From an uncultured Bacteroidales bacterium (GTDB lineage Bacteria; Bacteroidota; Bacteroidia; Bacteroidales; F082), in assembly GCA_905236635.1 (NCBI GenBank), contig CAJOCJ010000006.1, positions 2,055 through 66,054 of the forward strand: a stretch of DNA of 64,000 nucleotides, read 5' to 3'. Positions 1 to 8,002 of this stretch are shown in pieces (within the stretch, counting starts at the first letter, position 1; each line of letters opens with the position of its first letter). The notes beneath the pieces were generated by a model that was not told where the DNA came from, did not search any database, and worked only from the letters and a program-made list of their open reading frames with translations. The position numbers and the translations under genes were made by a program.

Positions 1-133
1 CCGTGACGGAGAGACAATTATCACAGGCAGCGGTATCACCAACCAGCAGTTTGGCGCTCCACTCGGAAGCGGATTATTGGTTTTGGTTGCAGCAGGCGCC
101 GGTTATGTTGCATTAAAGAAAAAGGAGGATTAA
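1..133 (+). CDS. Small C-terminally anchored membrane protein, 3' end only
   Basis: Only the last 43 codons are in the window; the reading frame is open from base 2 to the TAA ending at 133. The visible tail has a polar stretch, then the motif APLGSGLL, about 15 hydrophobic residues rich in Ala and Gly, and a basic end (LKKKED). The same arrangement closes two other small proteins in this window (at 12.6 and 28.7 kb), which have an N-terminal signal peptide, so this is probably a third family member. The next gene starts 2 bases after its stop, which suggests one transcript. Function is unknown; the tail could be a membrane anchor or a sorting signal. Confidence 0.6.
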   Translation, partial: RDGETIITGSGITNQQFGAPLGSGLLVLVAAGAGYVALKKKED

Positions 134-135
134 TT

Positions 136-1833
136 ATGAAAAAGATTAGCGTAATTTTGATGGTAGTTGCATTGGTGCTCGGCATGACACAATGCAAGAA
201 AAAAGTTGAGTCATTGACATCAACCCAGAATGGCATAAGAATCACTCTTAGAATTGAAGATGGCTCAAAACACCATGTTATAACATCTGGCGACCCATAC
301 CCGGGTGATTTGGGAAAAGTGGTATTTGACGATGAAGACTTGATCTATGTCGTTAATGGTGGAAATATAGCTGGCGCATTGCAATATGATGCGGAGTTGG
401 GATTTTTTACCGGCATTATAGGTGTTGATGTGACAGAAGATGATATGCCGGCAGTGGCTCTTGATGAAAATGACTATCTTCATTTTATCTTTATGTCAAA
501 TGCACAGATTGATATGGATGAATATGGTAACATTACTGTAACAATCAGAGGCCAAAAGCGCAATCTGCCGGTGATATCATACGGACATACTGCAGAGCAT
601 TATACTTCAGGTCAGACTGATTTTACTTGTGAACTTCAAAATCAATGCGCATTGGCAAAGTTTACGTTTGAAAACGTTAATAGCGAAATTGGATTGGCTG
701 CAAATGACGAAGTCTGCGTTTCAGGTTTTACAACGAGAGCTATATTAACAATGTCTGAGACTGGAATCGCCATCACTCCTGACCCGACATCAACTGGTCC
801 TATCTCTTTGTATCATCCATCAGATGCTCCGGCTAATGAAAGATGGGCCATCCTTTTTGCTCAGGATGCTATTTCAGGCAAAAACATGCTCATCCGTAAC
901 TGGTTATATACCGGTAATGTGAACGTTGATGCTGTGTCAAATAATGAGTTGAAAGAGATAACCGTCAGTTGTAGCGGAACACCAACGAAAAAATACTTTT
1001 TCACTGTAAGACAAGGCAAGAAATCCTTCTTCTCTCCTGGTAATTTGCAATATAAAGCTACAGGTTCAGACGCTGGATACCGTTTTGCAGAGCACCAGTG
1101 GGATTACGTTGGTGGTGTTGATGGTGATAATGTGCAACATGGCAATGTCTTTGTGGATACTATCCAGAGCAATAACAACAACATTTCGAGCAGTTATGCT
1201 GGTTGGATAGATCTGTTTGGCTACGGTACAGGCGACGACCCGACGAAAGTTACAGCAGACAAAGATGATTTCACAACTTACAACGACTGGGGAGAATATG
1301 TTAATTTTAATGATGGATATTCATGGTATGCCCCAAATGCTGCTGAGTGGCTGTGTATGATGGATTATAGACCTAATGATGATGCTGTTGAATTGGGTTA
1401 CCAAGATGATCTTCGTCATAACCAATGTGGCCCAGCGACAGTTCATGGCGTTGAGGGAATGGTATTCCTTTGTGATTATTTTGAGTTCCCAGAGAGCTAT
1501 CCAGCAAGTAATTTTACACCACAGAATTTGGAAACAACTCAGTGGAATGCGTATTCGCTTAACACGTTTACCGATACCCAATGGGCTCAAATGGAAACTA
1601 ATGGCGCAATTTTCATTCCTGCCGCAGGTTGCCGTGAACCGATAGTTGAGAATGATGTTGTTGTAAATACATACAGGAGATATGGCAGCTGGAGATGGAG
1701 CTACTGGGCATGGAATCCATATTGGCGCCCATATCCTGCAAATATATTGGGTATGTATAGTCAACCTGGTTTGACAGTTGATCGTGCACACTGGGGTGCC
1801 TCAGTTCGTCTTATGCGCGAATTCATTTACTAA
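136..1833 (+). CDS. Predicted lipoprotein with FISUMP-like C-terminal region
   Basis: 565 aa. The N-terminus is a short lipoprotein signal (hydrophobic VILMVVALVLG, then MTQC with Cys20 as the likely lipidated residue) followed by a Lys-rich stretch. Residues about 30-280 are an unrecognised, probably beta-rich region. From about residue 295 (FFSPGNLQY, later RFAEHQWDYVG and WIDLFGYGTG) to the end (ASVRLMREF) it resembles a module common in Bacteroidales surface proteins and reminiscent of the Fibrobacter succinogenes major paralogous (FISUMP) domain. That family link is from memory and only moderately secure. It probably sits on the outer membrane. It follows the preceding small membrane-protein gene by 2 bases and is closed by a strong terminator. 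Substrate and function are unknown. Confidence 0.75.
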   Translation: MKKISVILMVVALVLGMTQCKKKVESLTSTQNGIRITLRIEDGSKHHVITSGDPYPGDLGKVVFDDEDLIYVVNGGNIAGALQYDAELGFFTGIIGVDVTEDDMPAVALDENDYLHFIFMSNAQIDMDEYGNITVTIRGQKRNLPVISYGHTAEHYTSGQTDFTCELQNQCALAKFTFENVNSEIGLAANDEVCVSGFTTRAILTMSETGIAITPDPTSTGPISLYHPSDAPANERWAILFAQDAISGKNMLIRNWLYTGNVNVDAVSNNELKEITVSCSGTPTKKYFFTVRQGKKSFFSPGNLQYKATGSDAGYRFAEHQWDYVGGVDGDNVQHGNVFVDTIQSNNNNISSSYAGWIDLFGYGTGDDPTKVTADKDDFTTYNDWGEYVNFNDGYSWYAPNAAEWLCMMDYRPNDDAVELGYQDDLRHNQCGPATVHGVEGMVFLCDYFEFPESYPASNFTPQNLETTQWNAYSLNTFTDTQWAQMETNGAIFIPAAGCREPIVENDVVVNTYRRYGSWRWSYWAWNPYWRPYPANILGMYSQPGLTVDRAHWGASVRLMREFIY

Positions 1834-1856
1834 ATCCATGGTTTGAGTAAAAGTAT

Positions 1857-1890
1857 AACGCCCGAGGATTCAATCCTCGGGCGTTTTTTT
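1857..1890 (+). terminator. Rho-independent terminator after the lipoprotein gene
   Basis: A GC-rich hairpin with stem CGCCCGAGGA / TCCTCGGGCG and a 5-base loop is followed by seven T residues. It lies 25 bases after the lipoprotein stop and ends the transcript entering from the left edge of the window. Confidence 0.92.
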
Positions 1891-1996
1891 GTAACAAGAT
1901 TTTTACATTTCTTGCAGGAAAATGCAATTTGTGTTAAAAATTGTAAAAATTGGCAAAAAAGTGATGTGATAAAGATGCACCGTTAATAATTAATTG

Positions 1997-2005
1997 TAAT
2001 TTTGC
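1997..2005 (+). promoter_or_regulatory. Bacteroidota -7 box upstream of the DUF5618 gene
   Basis: TAATTTTGC matches the TAnnTTTGC -7 element of the Bacteroidota primary sigma factor. Transcription would start near 2012 and leave a leader of about 35 bases before the ATG at 2047. I see no clear TTTG element at the -33 position. Confidence 0.55.
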
Positions 2006-2046
2006 ACCTACAATATCATCATTTTTTAGAATTAAAAATTAAAATT

Positions 2047-2322
2047 ATGAAAAAGAAAGATCCCATTGCGGAAGCCAGACGTTATGTCGAAAACGCTAAA
2101 ATAACATTAAAAGAAAACGGAGAGCTTAATGTTGATATGAACCGTTATGAAGACGACAAATATGTTCGTGCTGCAGGCAATTACCTGTGGCTGGGCGTTA
2201 TCAAGGCCCTCGATGCGGTGTTCAATGTCAGAACCGACCATCGCACCAGGGTGAATGTTAGCGATGAGGGATTCCGCCTAGCTAACCTTATCATCGACCG
2301 CTGTGAGATGATGCTGTCCTAG
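2047..2322 (+). CDS. DUF5618-like protein
   Basis: 91 aa, soluble, with no signal peptide. The sequence (KKKDPIAEARRYVENAK, later DDKYVRAAGNYLWLGVIKALD) looks like DUF5618, a small helical Bacteroidota family related in appearance to HEPN-type helical bundles. An in-frame start 45 bases further upstream exists, but it would lie directly behind the -7 box, so the ATG at 2047 is preferred. The stop codon overlaps the stop of the convergent pssA gene within one CTAG tetranucleotide. No function is established; a HEPN-like nucleotidyltransferase-partner role is only a guess, and no nucleotidyltransferase lies beside it. Confidence 0.7.
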   Translation: MKKKDPIAEARRYVENAKITLKENGELNVDMNRYEDDKYVRAAGNYLWLGVIKALDAVFNVRTDHRTRVNVSDEGFRLANLIIDRCEMMLS

Positions 2323-3026
2323 CCTTTGTAGCAAATTACCGAGAGCAGGATATAGAACAGGAAGACAAACGGCAACGCCGCCAGCTTCAGGATTATCACC
2401 GCGATAATGGCGAAAATGACCACAAAATAACGCAGGACATTGTCCTTGAATCTCAAATTTTTGATCTTAAACGAGAAAAACGGCACCTCGCTGACCATCA
2501 GCCAGCTGAAGATCGCCACCATCGCCAGCATGAAATAAGGATTCATGACAATCCTATATACTAAGGTGTCGCTACCTATGCCGAAAAGCAAGAACGGCAA
2601 TGAGGCTATGAACAATCCCACTGCAGGCACAGGCAATCCTATGAACGACTCGCTTTGACGCGGGTCGATGTTGAACTTGGCCAAACGCACTGCAGCGAAC
2701 ATGGCGATGAAAAACGCCAGCATAGGGAAGGCGTTGACGTCGAAAACCCACCATCCGATATGCATCTTGCTGAGTAGCCACGCCACAATAAACGACGGCG
2801 CCACGCCGAACGACACCACGTCGGACAAAGAGTCAAGCTCCGCGCCGATAGGCGATTTGGCATTAAGTAAGCGAGCCGCAAAGCCGTCGAAGAAATCGAA
2901 GACAGCCGCCACGAAGATCATGGCAGAAGCCCACAAAAGATGGTCATAACAAGTGAAAAGTATTGACACGCAGCCACTTAACAGATTGAGGCAGGTGATA
3001 GCATTAGGGATGTGTTTTTTTATCAT
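2319..3026 (-). CDS. pssA: CDP-diacylglycerol-serine O-phosphatidyltransferase
   Basis: 235 aa integral membrane enzyme of the CDP-alcohol phosphatidyltransferase family. It makes phosphatidylserine, the precursor of phosphatidylethanolamine, from CDP-diacylglycerol and serine. The signature D-G-x2-A-R-x8-G-x3-D-x3-D is complete at about residues 47-69 (DGFAAR then GAELDSLSD). About seven hydrophobic segments follow the usual pattern. The ATG at 3026 (MIKKHIPN) is chosen because the longer TTG start at 3044 lies inside the predicted -7 box. It converges on the DUF5618 gene and shares its CTAG stop region. Assignment to serine rather than another alcohol rests on overall resemblance to Bacteroidota PssA. 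Confidence 0.9.
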   Translation of the reverse strand: MIKKHIPNAITCLNLLSGCVSILFTCYDHLLWASAMIFVAAVFDFFDGFAARLLNAKSPIGAELDSLSDVVSFGVAPSFIVAWLLSKMHIGWWVFDVNAFPMLAFFIAMFAAVRLAKFNIDPRQSESFIGLPVPAVGLFIASLPFLLFGIGSDTLVYRIVMNPYFMLAMVAIFSWLMVSEVPFFSFKIKNLRFKDNVLRYFVVIFAIIAVIILKLAALPFVFLFYILLSVICYKG

Positions 3027-3040
3027 AGCATTAAATTTTT

Positions 3041-3049
3041 GCAAATATA
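3041..3049 (-). promoter_or_regulatory. -7 box of pssA
   Basis: Reads TATATTTGC on the minus strand, a full TAnnTTTGC match. It lies in the short gap after the araC-family gene, about 15 bases before the pssA ATG, so pssA can be transcribed independently of the regulator. It also rules out the upstream TTG start. Confidence 0.6.
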
Positions 3050-3059
3050 ATCATTATTT

Positions 3060-3971
3060 TTATTGTTGACGATAAGAATTTGGCGTGCAGCCGGTATGCG
3101 ATTTGAAATATTTGTAGAAAAACGACTGGTTAGGGAAGTTGAGCTGGTCGGCTATCTCCTTGATACTCATGTCGCTATGCCGCAACAGATGCTGCGCCTC
3201 GAGAATCACATATTTATTAATAATGTCGGGCGCCGAGAAGCCGCTCACGTTTTTGATTATCTGCGAGAGATATTTTGCCGAGATGCAGAGCTTGTCGGCA
3301 TAAAAACTCACCGAACGCTCTTTGTTGTGGTATTTCTCGACCAACTCGATAAACGACTCAAACACCTTCTTGTGCCGCGTGGACGTCTGTTTCTCGTCTT
3401 CCTCTACCGCCAGCAGACGTTTCATCAGCATGCCACCGATGAGGTAAAACACCGAAGTGAGCAGGTAGCTGATGCTGTCGTCGCGATATTCTGAGTCGGT
3501 ATTCATCACATTGTCAATGAGTTGGAAATACTGGAATGACAATTCGACCTCTTCTGGCGCCATCTCCATGATAGGGCTTTTCAGAATGTTGATGGCATCG
3601 ACGAAAATCTTGCTCAGGTCGGCGCTGTGCATGGTCATATACTGCGGCGACACCGCCACTATCGTCATCTCCACCAGCTCCTCGTTGGGATCGACAGGCT
3701 CAATCTGAATGATGTTGTTCGGGATGTTGACCGCCAGCATGCCGTCGTGAATCTCATATTCCTTGAGGTTGATGGTGCACTTGAAATGCCCTTTCCTGCA
3801 ATACGCCGCCACGAAACCGTCGATACGGCTCGGGAATCTGAGCAGTCCCAAATCGACTTTGTTGGTCTGCCGTGCCAGGATGAAATCGTCACCGATATTT
3901 ACGATGTCGTCCTTCAAAAACAGCTCTTTCACCTTCGAAAGAGTGAACTTGTTATATAGCTTATTGTCCAT
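3060..3971 (-). CDS. AraC-family transcriptional regulator
   Basis: 303 aa. The last ~100 residues form a typical AraC/XylS DNA-binding domain with two helix-turn-helix units (SVSFYADKLCISAKYLSQII and DMSIKEIADQLNFPNQSFF, then the family-typical FYKYFKSHTGCTPNSYR). The N-terminal ~190 residues look like a cupin-type sensing domain of the group seen in Bacteroidota regulators. The ATG at 3971 is preferred over a TTG at 3992 that overlaps the -7 box. It is divergent from the tolC efflux operon, and such AraC genes often control the adjacent efflux pump; that is inference. The ligand is unknown. Confidence 0.9.
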   Translation of the reverse strand: MDNKLYNKFTLSKVKELFLKDDIVNIGDDFILARQTNKVDLGLLRFPSRIDGFVAAYCRKGHFKCTINLKEYEIHDGMLAVNIPNNIIQIEPVDPNEELVEMTIVAVSPQYMTMHSADLSKIFVDAINILKSPIMEMAPEEVELSFQYFQLIDNVMNTDSEYRDDSISYLLTSVFYLIGGMLMKRLLAVEEDEKQTSTRHKKVFESFIELVEKYHNKERSVSFYADKLCISAKYLSQIIKNVSGFSAPDIINKYVILEAQHLLRHSDMSIKEIADQLNFPNQSFFYKYFKSHTGCTPNSYRQQ

Positions 3972-3989
3972 ATAGGTATAATTTTTGGA

Positions 3990-3997
3990 CAAATATA
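3990..3997 (-). promoter_or_regulatory. -7 box of the AraC-family gene
   Basis: TATATTTG on the minus strand fits TAnnTTTG. The implied leader is only about 12 bases, which fixes the start codon at 3971. Confidence 0.55.
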
Positions 3998-4106
3998 TAC
4001 TATTTTTTTAATATATCATCAAAAATTTTTCAAAAATTCGACTTTTAGATACTTTTTAGTCAAAAATAGACCTTTACAGGTATCGAAATCTGTTGTTATT
4101 TTGCAC

Positions 4107-4220
4107 CGTCATTTCGACTGGAGCGGAGCGAAATGGAGAAATCTTCTTTCCCCAATAGTATTGGAATAAAAAGGATTTCTCGACTTCACTACATTTTATT
4201 CCGTTTCGCTCGAAATGACG
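4107..4220. repeat. Dispersed inverted repeat, family 1, complete copy
   Basis: About 114 bp bounded by CGTCATTTCG and its exact complement CGAAATGACG. The inner arms also pair imperfectly (ATGGAGAAATC on the left, GGATTTCTCGA on the right). It has no coding content and no clear target duplication. It lies between the divergent AraC gene and tolC, so it may form part of the tolC leader. Related copies are at 5750, 39343, 40692 and 63484. Confidence 0.85.
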
Positions 4221-4244
4221 AGCATAGAATAAATTATTAGAATT

Positions 4245-5747
4245 ATGAATAAAATTAGATTGACGGTTTTGACTTTGCTTTGTGCGGTGGCATATTCCTT
4301 GGGAGCCCAGCGGATGGTGACGTTGCAGGACTGCCGCGACATGGCGCTTGAGAACAACAAGAATCTCAAGGTGCAGCAGGAGAAAGTCAACATGGCGAAC
4401 TACGACAAAAAAATAGCATGGTCGAACTACTTCCCGACGATATCGGCACAAGGCACGTATATGCACAACGAGAAACAGATACAGCTGCTGAGCGACGAGA
4501 AACTCAACACCATCAGCACGGTGGGAAGCACGCTTCAGGGCGACGTCAACGGCTTCATCGACCCCGTGATACAAAACCTGATGCAAAACCCGCTGATGTA
4601 TGAGATCATCATGAACAGCCCGCAGCTGCAGGCACTGATACAAGACCTGCATAACATAGGGGCACTTGAGACACTCGACGCGATAGGCGAGGAGGTGGCA
4701 AAGAACTTCACCCTCGACACACGTAACGTGTATGCGGGCATGGTGACGGTGATGGAACCAGTTTACGCCGGCGGTAAGATCCGTGCCTACAACAAGATGG
4801 CACGCTATGCACAGGACCTCGCCGAGATGCAGATGACGACGGAGCAACAGGAGATAATAGTGGCAACCGATAAGGCGTACTGGCAGATAGTGTCGCTCGC
4901 AAATAAGCAGAAACTCACCGAGAACTATGTGGAGCTGCTGAGGACGATGTCGGACAACGTCGAGAAACTCGTCAACGAGGGCATGGCTACCAACGCCGAC
5001 AAGCTGTCGGTGCGCGTGAAACTCAACGACGCCGAGCTGAGTCTCATCAGGGTGCAGAACGGCGTGGCGCTCTCGAAGATGCTGCTCTGCCAGAGCTGCG
5101 GGCTGCCGCTCGACACACAGCTGACACTAGCCGACGAGGACCTCGACGACGTGACGGTACCTATATATAATAATGAATATACCGAAGATGACATCGTCAA
5201 CAACCGTCCAGAATTGCAGAGCCTCGAGTTGGCAACGAAGATTTACGACAAAAAGGTTAATATCGCTCGCGCCGACTTCCTGCCGACAGTGGCGGTGTTT
5301 GGCAACTACATAGTGACCAACCCTTCGTGTTTCAACGGCTTCGAGAAAGAGTTTCACGGCTTCTACAACGTGGGCGTGGTGGCGAAGGTGCCTCTGTTCC
5401 ACTTCGGCGAAGGCTATAACAAGATACAGAAGGCAAAGGCAGAAGCCAACATCTACAAGCTGAAACTCGACGACACCAAGGAGCTGGTGATGCTGCAGGT
5501 GAGCCAGTACGAGAAACAGATAAAAGAAGCTGAGCAGAGGCTGCAGATGACCTCCGAGAAGATGTCGGATGCCGAGGAAAACCTGAGGATGGCGACGGTG
5601 GGCTTCAACGAGGGTATGATACCATCATCGACACTCGAGGCGGCACAGACATCGTGGATGCAAGCCCATTCGGAATATATCGACGCGAAGATAGATGTCA
5701 TCATGGCTAATACATATTTAAATAAAGCAGTGGGGAAGCTACAGTAA
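4245..5747 (+). CDS. TolC-family outer-membrane efflux protein
   Basis: 500 aa with a signal peptide (residues 1-20, ending SLGA). Two long helical coiled-coil halves, each with the family pattern (LQDCRDMALENNKNLK at the front; later ATVGFNEGMIPSSTLEAA), form the trimeric outer-membrane channel and periplasmic tunnel. An extra Gln/Met/Leu-rich stretch at about residues 85-150 interrupts the first half, a longer insertion than in classical TolC. It is the first gene of a tolC-hlyD-permease-permease operon, so it should be the exit duct of that pump. A repeat element separates it from the next gene. Confidence 0.92.
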   Translation: MNKIRLTVLTLLCAVAYSLGAQRMVTLQDCRDMALENNKNLKVQQEKVNMANYDKKIAWSNYFPTISAQGTYMHNEKQIQLLSDEKLNTISTVGSTLQGDVNGFIDPVIQNLMQNPLMYEIIMNSPQLQALIQDLHNIGALETLDAIGEEVAKNFTLDTRNVYAGMVTVMEPVYAGGKIRAYNKMARYAQDLAEMQMTTEQQEIIVATDKAYWQIVSLANKQKLTENYVELLRTMSDNVEKLVNEGMATNADKLSVRVKLNDAELSLIRVQNGVALSKMLLCQSCGLPLDTQLTLADEDLDDVTVPIYNNEYTEDDIVNNRPELQSLELATKIYDKKVNIARADFLPTVAVFGNYIVTNPSCFNGFEKEFHGFYNVGVVAKVPLFHFGEGYNKIQKAKAEANIYKLKLDDTKELVMLQVSQYEKQIKEAEQRLQMTSEKMSDAEENLRMATVGFNEGMIPSSTLEAAQTSWMQAHSEYIDAKIDVIMANTYLNKAVGKLQ

Positions 5748-5749
5748 TC

Positions 5750-5788
5750 CGTCATTTCGACTGAAGCGAAGCGGAATGGAGAAATCTC
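5750..5788. repeat. Dispersed repeat family 1, left half only
   Basis: Begins CGTCATTTCGACTGAAGCG and runs through GGAGAAATCTC, matching the left arm of the complete copies at 4107 and 40692. The right arm is missing. It sits inside the efflux operon, in the 71-base gap between tolC and the hlyD-type gene, so it is transcribed with the operon. Confidence 0.8.
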
Positions 5789-5818
5789 ATAATTTGAATA
5801 ATTGAAAAACATAATATT

Positions 5819-6826
5819 ATGGCAACAGAAAGAACACAAAGAATTAATACCTTCATCGCGTTGGCGGTGCTGGGTTTGGTTATCGCCACCGTGTGTGTGA
5901 TAGGCTCACTCACCTACGGCAAGACCAACGAAATCATGCAGGGTCAGATGGAGGCGACGGAATACCGTGTCTCAAGCAAGATCCCTGGCCGTATCATGGA
6001 ATTCAGGGTGAAAGAAGGCGACAAGGTGAAGGCAGGTGACACCCTTGCCATCATCGAGGCGCCTGAGGTGCAGGCTAAGAAGGCACAGGCCGAGGCCGTG
6101 AAGACAGCGGCGGTGGCGCTGAATGACAAGGCCGAGGCCGGCGCCCGCGAAGAACAGATACAAGGAGCCTACGAGCTATGGCAGAAAGCCAAGGTGAACC
6201 GCGACATCTGGGAGAAGTCGTTCAAACGTGTGTCGAACCTCTTCAAGGAAGGCGTGGTGAGCGAGCAGAAGTACGACGAGACCAAGGCACAGTACGACGC
6301 TGCCATCGCCACCGAGAAAGCCGCGAAGTCGCAGTACGACATGGCGGTGAAAGGCGCCCAGAAGGAAGACAAGGAGATGGCTGCCGCCAAGGTGGAGCAG
6401 GCCAAGGGCGTCGTTGCGGAGGTTGATTCCTACATACACGAAACATACCTCCTCGCCTATGCCGACGGCGAGGTCACCGATATCTTCCCGCATATAGGCG
6501 AGCTGGTGGGCACAGGCGCGCCTATCATGAACATAGCGATGATGGACGACATGTGGGCGACGTTCAACGTGAGGGAGGACAACCTCCGCAAGCTGCCTAT
6601 CGGCAGCCGTTTCACCGCCGAGTTCCCGGCACTGGGAGGAGCGTCGGTGGTGATGGAAGTCAACTACATGAAAGACCGTGGCGACTTCGCGGCATGGAAA
6701 GCCACCAAGCAGACCGGACAATACGACCTCAAGACCTTCGAGGTGCGTGCGGTGCCTACCGTTAAGGTCGAAGGCCTGCGTCCAGGCATGACAGTGATAT
6801 ATCGTATCGGCGAGGATCAGAAATGA
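5819..6826 (+). CDS. HlyD-family periplasmic adaptor (membrane fusion protein)
   Basis: 335 aa. A single N-terminal membrane segment (about residues 11-31, FIALAVLGLVIATVCVIGSL) anchors it in the inner membrane. A biotinyl-lipoyl-like domain follows (VSSKIPGRIMEFRVKEGDKV, about 50-75), then an Ala/Lys/Glu-rich coiled-coil hairpin (about 80-200), the second lipoyl half (ADGEVTDIFPHIGELVGTGAPI) and a beta-barrel end. It bridges the inner-membrane permeases to the TolC channel. Its stop overlaps the start of the first permease by 4 bases (ATGA), which suggests coupled translation. Confidence 0.92.
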   Translation: MATERTQRINTFIALAVLGLVIATVCVIGSLTYGKTNEIMQGQMEATEYRVSSKIPGRIMEFRVKEGDKVKAGDTLAIIEAPEVQAKKAQAEAVKTAAVALNDKAEAGAREEQIQGAYELWQKAKVNRDIWEKSFKRVSNLFKEGVVSEQKYDETKAQYDAAIATEKAAKSQYDMAVKGAQKEDKEMAAAKVEQAKGVVAEVDSYIHETYLLAYADGEVTDIFPHIGELVGTGAPIMNIAMMDDMWATFNVREDNLRKLPIGSRFTAEFPALGGASVVMEVNYMKDRGDFAAWKATKQTGQYDLKTFEVRAVPTVKVEGLRPGMTVIYRIGEDQK

Positions 6827-7992
6827 AAGGACTGAACCAGATATGGGCTATAGCGAAACGTGAGCAGAAACGCATGCTGGCGCGCGGCATCTACACCTTC
6901 TGTATGGTGTTGGCGCCTATTGTGGCGTTTCTGTTCTTCACTACGCTGATGGGCGAGGGGCTGCCGTCAGAGCTGCCTGCGGGCGTCGTCGACGAAGACA
7001 ACACCTCCACCACACGTGAGGTGATACGTAACCTCGACGCGTTCCAGCAGACCAACATCATAGAGCATTATCCCGATGTGGCAGCGGCACGTAAGGCGAT
7101 GCAGCAAGGCAAGATTTACTCGTTCTACTACATCCCGAAAGGCACCACACAGCTGGCGGTGTCGGGTAAACAGCCTACGGTGTCGTTCTATACTGTGGCG
7201 TCGTATCTCATCCCAGGCTCACTGGCATACCGCGACATGAAGATGATGTCGGAATATGCCTCGGGCGGTGTCGGGCGTGCCACACTCTACGCCAAAGGAT
7301 ACACCGAAGACCAGGCGATGGCGGTACTGCAGCCTATCAAGATGGAGATGCACGCCGTCAACAACCCGAGTCTGAACTACTCAATATACCTCTGTAACAC
7401 CATACTCCCGGGCATCATCATGCTGCTCATCATGCAGGTGTCGATATATTCCATCTACGTGGAGATGAAGGAAGAGACGGCGAGGGAGTGGCTCGCCATG
7501 GCCGACAACGACATCGTCAAGGCCTTGCTGGGCAAGCTGCTGCCTCAGATGGTCACCTGGGCTCTGATGGGCCTATTCTGCCTGTTCCTGCTCTATGGCG
7601 TGTGGAGGTTCCCTCTGAACAGCGGCATCTGGCCTATGATTCTCGACATGTTCCTGCTCATCAACGCCTCGCTGGCGCTCGGCGTCTTCTTCTGCGGACT
7701 GGTGCCATCGCTGCGTTGGGCGTTGAGTCTCGCCACGCTATGGGGCGTGCTGTCGTTCCCCATCTCGGGTTTCTCGTTCCCGATGATGTCGTTCCCCGAC
7801 ACTCTGAAAGGCCTCTCGTGGCTGTTTCCGCTGCGTCATTACTTCCTGATTTATGTGGATCAGGCGCTCAACGGACTGCCGCTGTATTATTCGTGGCTAA
7901 ACATCGCCATCATGATAGCGTTCTGGGGCTTGCCGATAATGCTGCTGAGCCGACTGAGGATGTTCTTGTTGAAATACCATTATACGCATTAA
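6823..7992 (+). CDS. ABC-2 type transporter permease
   Basis: 389 aa. One N-terminal membrane helix (about residues 22-40), a large extracytoplasmic domain (about 45-180) and a C-terminal bundle of five or six helices form the layout of ABC2_membrane_3 permeases such as YhhJ/YbhR. Late motifs such as LSWLFPLRHY recur in its downstream partner. With the next gene it probably forms a heterodimeric inner-membrane core that exports a small hydrophobic compound. No ATP-binding protein is encoded nearby, so the energy source is not evident. Confidence 0.88.
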   Translation: MKGLNQIWAIAKREQKRMLARGIYTFCMVLAPIVAFLFFTTLMGEGLPSELPAGVVDEDNTSTTREVIRNLDAFQQTNIIEHYPDVAAARKAMQQGKIYSFYYIPKGTTQLAVSGKQPTVSFYTVASYLIPGSLAYRDMKMMSEYASGGVGRATLYAKGYTEDQAMAVLQPIKMEMHAVNNPSLNYSIYLCNTILPGIIMLLIMQVSIYSIYVEMKEETAREWLAMADNDIVKALLGKLLPQMVTWALMGLFCLFLLYGVWRFPLNSGIWPMILDMFLLINASLALGVFFCGLVPSLRWALSLATLWGVLSFPISGFSFPMMSFPDTLKGLSWLFPLRHYFLIYVDQALNGLPLYYSWLNIAIMIAFWGLPIMLLSRLRMFLLKYHYTH

Positions 7993-8002
7993 GTTGTTGA
8001 TT

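Noticed and set aside
4074-4847. 257-codon open frame on the minus strand over the start of tolC
   Set aside because: Its predicted protein is His/Val-rich nonsense opposite a clear TolC protein, and its C-terminal part is only the translated repeat copy at 4107-4220.
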